A stretch of 52,130 nt of DNA. It comes from Clostridia bacterium (GTDB lineage: Bacteria; Bacillota; Clostridia; Oscillospirales; Acutalibacteraceae). The position numbers were made by a program, and so were the translations under genes. The notes below the pieces were generated by a model that worked only from the letters and a program-made list of their open reading frames with translations, did not search any database and was not told the origin of the DNA. Numbering within the stretch: position 1 is the stretch's first letter; each line of letters starts with the position of its first letter. Shown one piece after another: positions 31,537 to 38,780 of the stretch. Location: contig JAFUPA010000033.1 in the NCBI GenBank assembly GCA_017481575.1, positions 1 through 52,130 on the forward strand. Reading direction: 5' to 3'.

Positions 31537-33339
31537 ATGGCCACTAAAATCATTTCATTCATCTTGTCAATTGTAATGCTTGTTATGACCAGCATCTTCC
31601 CGGGCTTCGTATGGCCCGGCACAGAGATAATGGAAACAGGCGAATTCTTGGCACAGGTTGGTAAGGCATTCGGTTACGCAGTACCGGACACAGGCGACAC
31701 ATACTATGGTGTTGAGCCCGGCGACGAGTATTATGACGCTGTTGCTGCAGCGGCAGAATATGACGTTCTCGTTGATTACGATGTAATCGATGTACAGAAA
31801 TCAGCTAACACAGAATTCGTTGCAACTGTTCTCGTTAACGCTGCAGGTCTCGAAATCGACGAGTCAGCAGAAATCGCTAACGCAGACGACTTTGCAAACA
31901 TTGCAAAGGTTTCCACAGCTGTTAATAACGGCATCATCCCCGTTGAGGAAGACGGAACAGTAAGTACTGCTGCCATGTCCGTAAACGATATCACAGCTGC
32001 TATCGCAGTAGCTGCAGGTCTTCGTTTCGTACCTGAAGACGCTCTCGATGAGCTTGAGCTCGTTGAAGGCGTTAAGACAGTTGATACTTACGAAGTAGCA
32101 GAAGACGCTATCGTTCTTGACGCAGCTTCAGACATTGAAGAGGGCGACATCTACGTTCTTGAGCAGTCAGATGCTATCGTTACAGGTGCTGCTTACAAGG
32201 CAGAGTCTGTTGAAGTTGTTGACGGTCAGAAGATCGTTACAAACTCAGAAGTAGCTATTGACGAAGTTATCGAGAAGATTGACTACGAAGGTTCAACAGA
32301 CGTTAACTTTGGCACAGCTATGATCATCGACGGTAACGGCGAAGTTATCAGCGATGGTTACTTTGAGACAGAAGGTCTCAGCGCTGAAGAGATTGATAAC
32401 ATCATCCATGGTATCCTTCTCACAATCGGCAACATCAGCTTCTCAATCGGTGATTTCGACATCGATGCAGAAGTTACAAAGACAGGTATTGACTTTGGTG
32501 TTTCAACATCTATCGTTGACGGTGTTACACTTTCAAAGGAATACTCTCTTTCAAACCTTTCAATTGATGCTAAGGCTGACATGAACATCAAGCAGCTCAA
32601 CATCAATGAAGCTTATCTTAACTTTGAGTATGACCTTGTTGACAAGACCACACTTGCAGGTTCTTATTATGAAGAGTTCGGCGAGATGGTAGAGACAACA
32701 GGCGAGAAGCTTGAAGGCAAGAATAAGTTTGAGGAGCTCGTTAACGAGTACATCCTCAGCGAGTTTGACACTCAGTCAATCAAGCTCTTCACAGTAGTTG
32801 TTCCTCTCGGCACAACTCCGCTCACAATCAACTTTGATATTCTCCTTAACATCAGCGTTAACGGTAGAATGACAATCACTGTTACATCAGAAGAGTTCCA
32901 CGGCATTTCTGTTATCAACAACAAGGTAAGCAAGGTTGACGACGTTAAGGTTCTTGACCGTGTAGTTGATATCTATGGCTCATTCGAAATCAAGCTTGGT
33001 CTTGGTCTCGGTCTCGGTCTCTTCGGATACACAGTTATCGACGTTGAAGTATTCGGCGGTATCGGTGCATGGGTAGAAGCACAGGCTAAGTTCGTTGACG
33101 CTGACGGTAACGTTATCCAGTCAACTTACGCAGTTCCGGTTGACTACCTTGCAGAGGTTGCTGCAGGTATGGACGTAGAGGGCGAAATCTACATTTCAGG
33201 TCATGCTGAAATTTACGGCATCCTTGAAATAGGTCTTGGCAACAACAGCGTTCTCAGCATGGTTGGTCTTTGCGAGACATGGACTATCTATGGCAGAGAT
33301 AACGGTGTGTTCGCTACATTCGATTTCTCTAACATCTGA
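31537..33339 (+). CDS. Secreted acidic protein, possible divergent SLH-like N-terminus
   Basis: 600 residues. The N-terminus (TKIISFILSIVMLVMTSIF) is a signal peptide or anchor. Residues about 35-160 show spacing reminiscent of S-layer homology modules (EYYDAVAAAAEYDVLVDYD, then NTEFVATVLVNAAGL, and a second unit ADDFANIAKVSTAVNNGI..MSVNDITAAIAVAAGL), but the match is weak. The rest is beta-rich, very acidic (repeated DxE/ExD), with a hydrophobic KLGLGLGLGLFGY strand near 490. Cysteine is almost absent, as in exported proteins. AGGAGG precedes the ATG; a strong promoter, structured leader and strong terminator, plus highly biased codons, point to an abundant surface or secreted protein. I do not recognise the family as a whole. 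Confidence 0.7.
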   Translation: MATKIISFILSIVMLVMTSIFPGFVWPGTEIMETGEFLAQVGKAFGYAVPDTGDTYYGVEPGDEYYDAVAAAAEYDVLVDYDVIDVQKSANTEFVATVLVNAAGLEIDESAEIANADDFANIAKVSTAVNNGIIPVEEDGTVSTAAMSVNDITAAIAVAAGLRFVPEDALDELELVEGVKTVDTYEVAEDAIVLDAASDIEEGDIYVLEQSDAIVTGAAYKAESVEVVDGQKIVTNSEVAIDEVIEKIDYEGSTDVNFGTAMIIDGNGEVISDGYFETEGLSAEEIDNIIHGILLTIGNISFSIGDFDIDAEVTKTGIDFGVSTSIVDGVTLSKEYSLSNLSIDAKADMNIKQLNINEAYLNFEYDLVDKTTLAGSYYEEFGEMVETTGEKLEGKNKFEELVNEYILSEFDTQSIKLFTVVVPLGTTPLTINFDILLNISVNGRMTITVTSEEFHGISVINNKVSKVDDVKVLDRVVDIYGSFEIKLGLGLGLGLFGYTVIDVEVFGGIGAWVEAQAKFVDADGNVIQSTYAVPVDYLAEVAAGMDVEGEIYISGHAEIYGILEIGLGNNSVLSMVGLCETWTIYGRDNGVFATFDFSNI

Positions 33340-33356
33340 TTAGACTAAATCTTCCG

Positions 33357-33385
33357 GCCGTTGGGGGCAACCCCAACGGCTTTTT
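33357..33385 (+). terminator. Strong terminator
   Basis: Perfect 10-bp stem GCCGTTGGGG / CCCCAACGGC with a GCAA tetraloop, followed by T5. Confidence 0.96.
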
Positions 33386-33539
33386 CTTTTTTTCGGCAGA
33401 AAGAGCCGGCATTTTTGTTCATAAAATCTTTTAATTTGTTTTATATCTGTTTAAAAAATAAATGTAATTATATTGAAAAACAATCCAATTATGTATGTGT
33501 GTGAAAAATTTTCAATAATTTGATAAAAATAACTCTAAA

Positions 33540-33572
33540 AGCATTTGCAAACGCTCATAAAAGTGCTATAAT
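33540..33572 (+). promoter_or_regulatory. MFS gene promoter with 16-bp palindrome
   Basis: TTTGCA (33544-33549), 17-base spacer, TATAAT (33567-33572). The palindrome AGCATTTGCAAACGCT (33540-33555, one mismatched pair) covers the -35, suggesting a LacI-family sugar repressor. The leader to 33690 (about 110 bases) holds a further palindrome, TGTGATTTATCACA, at 33653-33666; upstream, 33386-33539 is AT-rich with nothing recognisable. Confidence 0.72.
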
Positions 33573-33690
33573 ACTTTTAACTATCATCAGGTAGTGTGCT
33601 TTTCTGAAGAGTGCCTGCCGTGGCTGACGGTTATTATCAAATTTGTTTCAACTGTGATTTATCACAAATCGTTTTGAAAGGATTGTTTTT

Positions 33691-35565
33691 ATGGCTGAAA
33701 AAATGAAGCTTAATTACAAGAAAACCATCCTCACAGGATTCGGTTTCCTTGCAACTTCAATCGCTTGGGCTATTTATGACCCTTACATCACAAAGATTCT
33801 TAACAAGATTCTTTCCGAGAGCGATATGGTTTCCCGTTGGAGCCAGGCTTTAGGTGAGGCTATCCCATGGATTGGCAAGTTTGCTGAAGCGCAGGGTGAA
33901 AGCACTGTTTCTCTCGGCGGCGGATTTACGCTTGTTCCGCTCTTTATCGGTATTATTATGACTTTTGATAACATCTTCGGTGTTATCTTCCAGCCCACTT
34001 TCGGCAAGCTTTCGGACAACTGTCATTCAAAGCTCGGCAAACGCCGTCCTTTCATTGTGGCTTGTGCTCCGATTTCAGCAATTCTCTTCACGCTTGTTCC
34101 GTTGGTTGCGCTTAACGTTCAGGGCGAAGCTCGACTTCCGCTTACAATGCTTGTGGTTATCTTGTTTGTTTTCTCAATGTCATTGTGGCGTGCACCTGTT
34201 GTTGCGCTTATGCCCGACCTCACACCGCCGCAGCTCCGTTCAGAGGGTAACGCAGTTATCAACCTTATGGGCGGCATCGGTTCTGCAGTCGGTATGGTTG
34301 CAGGTACACTCGGTATTGCACTCTGCACACTTTTTGCAGGCTACACAAAGGCAGAAATCAAGGCAAACGAAACACTTTCCTTCCCGTATGTTTTTGCTGT
34401 CGGTTCGGTAGTTATGATTATAGGTATGCTCGTTCTGCTCTTCTTTGTTAAGGAAGAGGACACAAGCATCAAGCTCAAGGGCGAAGCTAACCAGTACGCT
34501 GACGCAAAGGCAAAGAGAAAGGCTGAAAAAGAAGCCGCAAAGGCACACAAGGCCGCTCTTAAGGCAGAGAAGCTTACAAAGGGCGAAAGAAAGAGCCTTC
34601 TCTTTATGCTCGGCTGTCTTTTCTTCCTCTTCTGCGGTACAAACGCTATCACAACATTCTTCTCGTTGTTTGCACAGGAAATCCTTCATATGATTACCTC
34701 TGAAGCAACATTTATTATGCTCATCTTTGCAGTTTGCTCAGGTGCGGCGGCTCTTCCTGCAGGCAAGCTCGGCAAGAAGTTCGGCAGAAAAAAGACTATC
34801 CTTGCAGGTATTTCTGTTTTCCTCACAGCATTCATCGTTTTCTTCGCAGTGTTCCTTGTAATGCTTGGCGGCGAAGACCTTTCAATCAAAAACTATGTTG
34901 AGGTTAACAACTCTTACATCGCAGTTAATGACCAGATTAACGAATACAATTCTCACGCAAGTGACCTTGCAAAAGAAGAAGGCAGAGATCTTACAGAAGC
35001 AGAGGTTCTCAATATGGATGGCTTCATCGAGTACAGAATTGCACTTGAAGAAGGCAAGGCTCTTGACGAGTACAAATACTATGCAGAGTTTGACAAATAC
35101 TTTGCAGAGAATTCGGGCGCAGATATCGAAAAGGCTGTTATCGCAGTTTCCGAGAATATCCTTGCAGTTGAAAACGGAAGCTTCGGTGTGTCCTTGAAGG
35201 CTGTTTCCGATTCAGTTGCAACCATCACAAAGATTCTCCGTGTTCTCATTTATCCCGTTCTTATCCTTGGCGGTGCGGCTAATATGTTCATCACCGTTAA
35301 CACTCTTCCGCTTGTTCTTGACATCGGCGGTGTTGAAAAGGTCGGAACATTCACAGGCTATTACTACACAGCAACCTTCTCTGCACAGATTGCTTCACCG
35401 ATTATCTACGGCTTTATCCGAATGTTTGCAGGCACATATATGTCGCTGTTCTATTACAGCCCCGTAATGTTTGCCTTGGCAATCATGCTTCTCCTCTTCG
35501 TTAAGCACGGCGAGTCAAAGGTAACAGACGATATGATTAAAGAAGCAAGAATGGCAGAAGACTAA
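33691..35565 (+). CDS. MFS/GPH-type sugar transporter
   Basis: 624 residues, about 12 transmembrane helices. FGKLSDNCHSKLGKRRPFI is the loop 2-3 signature of the GPH/SLC45-like branch of the MFS, and PPQLRSEGNAVINLMGGIGS matches the conserved helix 5-6 region of sucrose/melibiose-type carriers. A second signature, LPAGKLGKKFGRKKTI, opens the C-terminal half. Unusual features are a charged cytosolic loop (about 260-300, Lys/Ala-rich) and a roughly 115-residue hydrophilic acidic insertion (about 390-505) between late helices, which explains the extra length. GAAAGGA precedes the ATG. Probably cation-coupled uptake of a sugar; the substrate is unknown. Confidence 0.87.
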   Translation: MAEKMKLNYKKTILTGFGFLATSIAWAIYDPYITKILNKILSESDMVSRWSQALGEAIPWIGKFAEAQGESTVSLGGGFTLVPLFIGIIMTFDNIFGVIFQPTFGKLSDNCHSKLGKRRPFIVACAPISAILFTLVPLVALNVQGEARLPLTMLVVILFVFSMSLWRAPVVALMPDLTPPQLRSEGNAVINLMGGIGSAVGMVAGTLGIALCTLFAGYTKAEIKANETLSFPYVFAVGSVVMIIGMLVLLFFVKEEDTSIKLKGEANQYADAKAKRKAEKEAAKAHKAALKAEKLTKGERKSLLFMLGCLFFLFCGTNAITTFFSLFAQEILHMITSEATFIMLIFAVCSGAAALPAGKLGKKFGRKKTILAGISVFLTAFIVFFAVFLVMLGGEDLSIKNYVEVNNSYIAVNDQINEYNSHASDLAKEEGRDLTEAEVLNMDGFIEYRIALEEGKALDEYKYYAEFDKYFAENSGADIEKAVIAVSENILAVENGSFGVSLKAVSDSVATITKILRVLIYPVLILGGAANMFITVNTLPLVLDIGGVEKVGTFTGYYYTATFSAQIASPIIYGFIRMFAGTYMSLFYYSPVMFALAIMLLLFVKHGESKVTDDMIKEARMAED

Positions 35566-35597
35566 TACCCCGACGTTTCGGGATTGGAGGAAAAATA

Positions 35598-36302
35598 ATG
35601 AGTGAGACTTTATTAAAAGTCAGAAATCTGAAAAAAAGCTACGGCTCACATCAGGTGCTTAACGGCGTATCCTTTGATGTACCCGCAGGCAAAATTGTCG
35701 GTCTGCTCGGCCCTAACGGTTGCGGCAAGACTTCGATGATTAAGTCTATCGTCGGTCTAATTAACGACTACGAGGGTAAAATTCTGGTGAACGGCAAGGC
35801 TCCCGGAGTAGAGTCAAAGGCAATCGTTGCTTATCTGCCGGAAAAGAATTACCTTGCACCGTGGATGACACCGAAGAACGCTATCAACTATATGGCAGAT
35901 TTCTATAAGAATTTTGACAAGGAAAAAGCTCTTAAAATGGCACAGACCTTTGACCTTGACTTAAAGCAGAAAATAAAGACAATGTCAAAGGGTCAGCAGG
36001 AGAAGCTTCAGCTCATCCTCGTAATGTGCCGCAAGGCAGACCTTTATATCCTTGACGAGCCTCTTGGCGGCGTTGACCTAGTTTCAAGAGAATTTATCCT
36101 TGACACGATTTTGAAAAATCACTCGGAAAATTCCACAATCCTTTTGTCAACACATCTTATCTATGATATCGAGCGAGTCCTTGACCGTGTTCTTATGGTC
36201 AAGGGCGGTGAGCTTGTCGTTAACACGGATGTTGAAAAGATTACTTCAAACGGCAAGAGCGTTGAAGATTTGTTCAGGGAGGTGTTCAGCTATGCTGGCT
36301 AA
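35598..36302 (+). CDS. ABC transporter ATP-binding protein
   Basis: 234 residues. Walker A GPNGCGKTS (about 39-47), Q-loop region YLPEKNYLAPWM, signature MSKGQQEKLQL (a variant of LSGGQ), Walker B LYILDEPLGGVD and the H-loop STH. The sequence groups with short ABC-2 export-type ATPases (YtrB/BcrA-like). GGAGG precedes the ATG. Its 3' end overlaps the permease start by 11 bases, so they are translated together. The cargo is unknown; such pairs often act in peptide or drug export or envelope stress. Confidence 0.95.
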   Translation: MSETLLKVRNLKKSYGSHQVLNGVSFDVPAGKIVGLLGPNGCGKTSMIKSIVGLINDYEGKILVNGKAPGVESKAIVAYLPEKNYLAPWMTPKNAINYMADFYKNFDKEKALKMAQTFDLDLKQKIKTMSKGQQEKLQLILVMCRKADLYILDEPLGGVDLVSREFILDTILKNHSENSTILLSTHLIYDIERVLDRVLMVKGGELVVNTDVEKITSNGKSVEDLFREVFSYAG

Positions 36303-37125
36303 GCTTTTAAAGCACGAGTTTATTGCAACAGGCAGAATTATGGGTGTGCTTTATTCAGTTGTGCTTATCATCATGGGCTACATCCTCGGTTCATACTACA
36401 TCGGACGTGACACTTCCGAAGCCGCAACAACAGCGCAGGTGCTCGGTATGATGGTACTTATGATTATCTCTGCCTGCAACTTTATACTTACAACCGTTGT
36501 AATGGTAACCAATTTTCAGAAGTCACTTTACGGTGATCAGGGTTATTTAAGCTTTACTCTTCCTGTCAAGAGTGTTTCTCTTCTTGCTTCAAAGGTTATC
36601 GTCTCAACAGTATGGTTCATAGCGGCTTTTGCTTGCCTGATGGGCACAATGGCTATTATGTACTACGTTATCAGAGAGGACTACATCGGTCAGGAAAGCT
36701 ACGCAATGATTGAGTCAATGCTTCCGATTCTTCTCGGCGGCAAATCACTTGCAACTGTTATTGCCAGCACCGTAATTTCGCTCATTTCTTTCTTTGTACG
36801 TTTTGCAGTGCTTTCAATAGAGGTTTATTTTGCAATCAGTCTTGCTAACACCAGACTTTTCCAAAAGAGATATCTTCTCTGGACAATCGTTTTCTCAATG
36901 GGTACTATTTACATTGCAGAGAGTCTTTCAAAGCTTATTGCAGACGAAATCGACTTCGGTCTTTCCGTAACTGCGGATTCAATTAAGCTTGTAACAGATT
37001 ATCTTCAGGTTGATGCAGGCGCATCGTTTATCAACCTGACAACCCTTGTGGTTTCACTTGTTTTCGGTGCGGCATTCTTCTATGCAACACACTACGTTAT
37101 GAATAAAAAGGTTAACATAAGATAA
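36292..37125 (+). CDS. ABC-2-type permease subunit
   Basis: 277 residues with about six transmembrane helices: one after LAKLLKHEFIATGR (the typical N-terminal amphipathic start of ABC-2 permeases) and the rest distributed to the C-terminus. ATG 36292 has GGGAGGTG upstream, lying within the ATPase gene; the frame is open further back but only as a shadow of that gene. The stop TAA overlaps the ATG of nadD by one base, tying the transporter pair to the nadD-yqeK-rsfS operon. Confidence 0.85.
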   Translation: MLAKLLKHEFIATGRIMGVLYSVVLIIMGYILGSYYIGRDTSEAATTAQVLGMMVLMIISACNFILTTVVMVTNFQKSLYGDQGYLSFTLPVKSVSLLASKVIVSTVWFIAAFACLMGTMAIMYYVIREDYIGQESYAMIESMLPILLGGKSLATVIASTVISLISFFVRFAVLSIEVYFAISLANTRLFQKRYLLWTIVFSMGTIYIAESLSKLIADEIDFGLSVTADSIKLVTDYLQVDAGASFINLTTLVVSLVFGAAFFYATHYVMNKKVNIR

Positions 37126-37727
37126 TGCGTATCGGTATTTTCGGCGGAACATTTGACCCTCCGCACGCAGGACACAAGAAATATGCTGACGAGTTTAAAG
37201 AAAAGCTTTCGCTTGACAAGCTTCTTGTAATCCCGACGGCAACGCCGCCGCACAAAAGCAACGAGCAAACAGCCGACAGTTCAGACAGGCTGAATATGCT
37301 CAAAATCCTTTTTGACGGTGACAGCAGGTCAGAGGTCAGCGATATGGAAATTGCACGTGGCGGCAAGAGCTACACCTACGAAACCGTAACTCTTCTGCGT
37401 GAGCAATACCCCGATGACGAGCTGATTTTTCTGCTCGGGTCAGATATGCTTTTATCCTTTCATCGGTGGTTAAACCCCGATACAATTCTTGAAAAAGTAA
37501 AAATCTGTGCCGTTACACGAAGCGGCGAGATTGACGAAGAAAATTTGTCGGGATATATCGACGAATACTTCCCCGACAAAAAGGACAGATTCATCATCTG
37601 CGAGTTTGAGCCGATTGAACTCAGCTCAACCGAAATCCGAAATGCAATCAAAAACGGATTGTCGGTTGACGGGCTTCTCGACGAGCAGGTTTTGAAATAC
37701 ATAAAAGAAAAGGAGTTATACCTTTGA
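37125..37727 (+). CDS. nadD: Nicotinate-nucleotide adenylyltransferase
   Basis: 200 residues. Converts nicotinate mononucleotide and ATP to deamido-NAD in NAD synthesis. GIFGGTFDPPHAGH (3-16) is the nucleotidyl-transferase (T/H)xGH motif, and ELSSTEIRNAIKNG near the C-terminus is the SSTxIR ATP-binding motif. Start and stop overlap their neighbours by one and four bases. The order nadD-yqeK-rsfS is the classic Firmicutes arrangement. Confidence 0.96.
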   Translation: MRIGIFGGTFDPPHAGHKKYADEFKEKLSLDKLLVIPTATPPHKSNEQTADSSDRLNMLKILFDGDSRSEVSDMEIARGGKSYTYETVTLLREQYPDDELIFLLGSDMLLSFHRWLNPDTILEKVKICAVTRSGEIDEENLSGYIDEYFPDKKDRFIICEFEPIELSSTEIRNAIKNGLSVDGLLDEQVLKYIKEKELYL

Positions 37728-38323
37728 ACGGCTGGACTGATGAAAAAATCATTGAACTCATAAGGTCGAAGCTGGAGTTAAGACGTTTTCAGCACAGTCT
37801 GAATGTTGCTGAAAGTGCACGTTACCTTGCCGAAAAATACGGCGGGGATGCGGACAAGGCATACACGGCAGGACTTTTGCACGACATTATGAAAAACTCC
37901 TCACCCGAGGAACAGCTGGGGGTTATAACCGAGGCAGGGCTTGAACTTTTACCCGAGGAGCGTGCTAACAAAAAGCTTTGGCACGCAATTGCGGGTGCGG
38001 CATACATAAAAATGGTTATGGGTATTGACGACAAGGAAATTTACCGTGCCGTCAGGTACCATACGACGGGCAGGGCAAAGATGACCTTGCTTGAAAAAAT
38101 AGTTTATCTTGCAGATTACATATCAGCCGAGCGTAACTACAAGGGCGTTGACGATATGCGCCGCCTTTGCGACGAGTCTATGGACGAGGCGATAATCTAT
38201 GCGCTCGAGTTTGGTATTCCCGACCTTGTTAAAAAGGGAAGCGTCATTCACCCCGACAGCGTTGACCTTTACAATGAGGTTGTAATGAAAAAACAGGGAG
38301 GTAACAGATATGACATCACTTGA
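37724..38323 (+). CDS. yqeK: HD-domain hydrolase YqeK
   Basis: 199 residues. HD phosphohydrolase with HSLNVAE (first His), GLLHDIMK (His-Asp) and a later ADYISAERN, matching YqeK, a symmetrical Ap4A hydrolase in Firmicutes. The start is TTG at 37724 with AGGAG 9 bases upstream; it overlaps the nadD stop. No ATG fits. Its 3' end overlaps rsfS by 14 bases. Confidence 0.94.
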   Translation: MNGWTDEKIIELIRSKLELRRFQHSLNVAESARYLAEKYGGDADKAYTAGLLHDIMKNSSPEEQLGVITEAGLELLPEERANKKLWHAIAGAAYIKMVMGIDDKEIYRAVRYHTTGRAKMTLLEKIVYLADYISAERNYKGVDDMRRLCDESMDEAIIYALEFGIPDLVKKGSVIHPDSVDLYNEVVMKKQGGNRYDIT

Positions 38324-38666
38324 AACAGCAAAAAGTATTGTTAAAATTCTCGACAATAAAAAAGCAATTGACATTTCGCTCATTCAGACACAAGAGCTCA
38401 CAATTGTATCGGATTATTTCATAATCGCAAGCGGTACTTCGGGCACTCACGTGCGTGCGCTTGCCGATGAAATTGACGAGGAAATGAAGAAGCTGGGTGT
38501 TGAGCCTGACCACGTTGAGGGCAGAGCAACAGGCTGGATTTTGCTTGATTACGGCTGTGTACTTGTTCACGTTTTTGACCCGCAGTCAAGAGAGTATTAT
38601 AACCTCGAAAGACTTTGGGGCGATGCGGCAAAGGTTGACATTTCCGATATCATCACACCGGACTAA
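38310..38666 (+). CDS. rsfS: Ribosome silencing factor RsfS
   Basis: 118 residues. Iojap/RsfS family: binds ribosomal protein uL14 and blocks subunit joining when nutrients are short. The signatures are DISLIQTQELTIVSDYFIIA and EGRATGWILLDYG followed by VHVFDPQSREYYNLERLWGD. GGAGG precedes the ATG inside the yqeK 3' end. Confidence 0.96.
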   Translation: MTSLETAKSIVKILDNKKAIDISLIQTQELTIVSDYFIIASGTSGTHVRALADEIDEEMKKLGVEPDHVEGRATGWILLDYGCVLVHVFDPQSREYYNLERLWGDAAKVDISDIITPD

Positions 38667-38683
38667 TTTAAAAAGTATAGAAT

Positions 38684-38718
38684 ATTCGTAGGGGCGGATA
38701 GTATCCGCCCGTGAATTT
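38684..38718. repeat. GGGCGGATA palindromic repeat
   Basis: GGGCGGATAGTATCCGCCC (38692-38710) is a 9-bp perfect hairpin with a single-base centre, flanked by GTA/GT and short further pairing (ATTC/GAAT). It resembles the scattered GTAGGGGCGG-type intergenic repeats of gut Clostridia. It lies between rsfS and leuS, without a T run. Confidence 0.65.
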
Positions 38719-38780
38719 GTATAAATCTTATTATAATCAGCTCGTTTTCGGGCTGTGGCAAAACTCGGAGGAATATTGAA

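Noticed and set aside
33653-33666. TGTGATTTATCACA as a CRP-type site
   Set aside because: The arms match TGTGA/TCACA but the centre has 4 rather than 6 bases, and it lies in the leader just before the ribosome-binding site; more likely a small hairpin.
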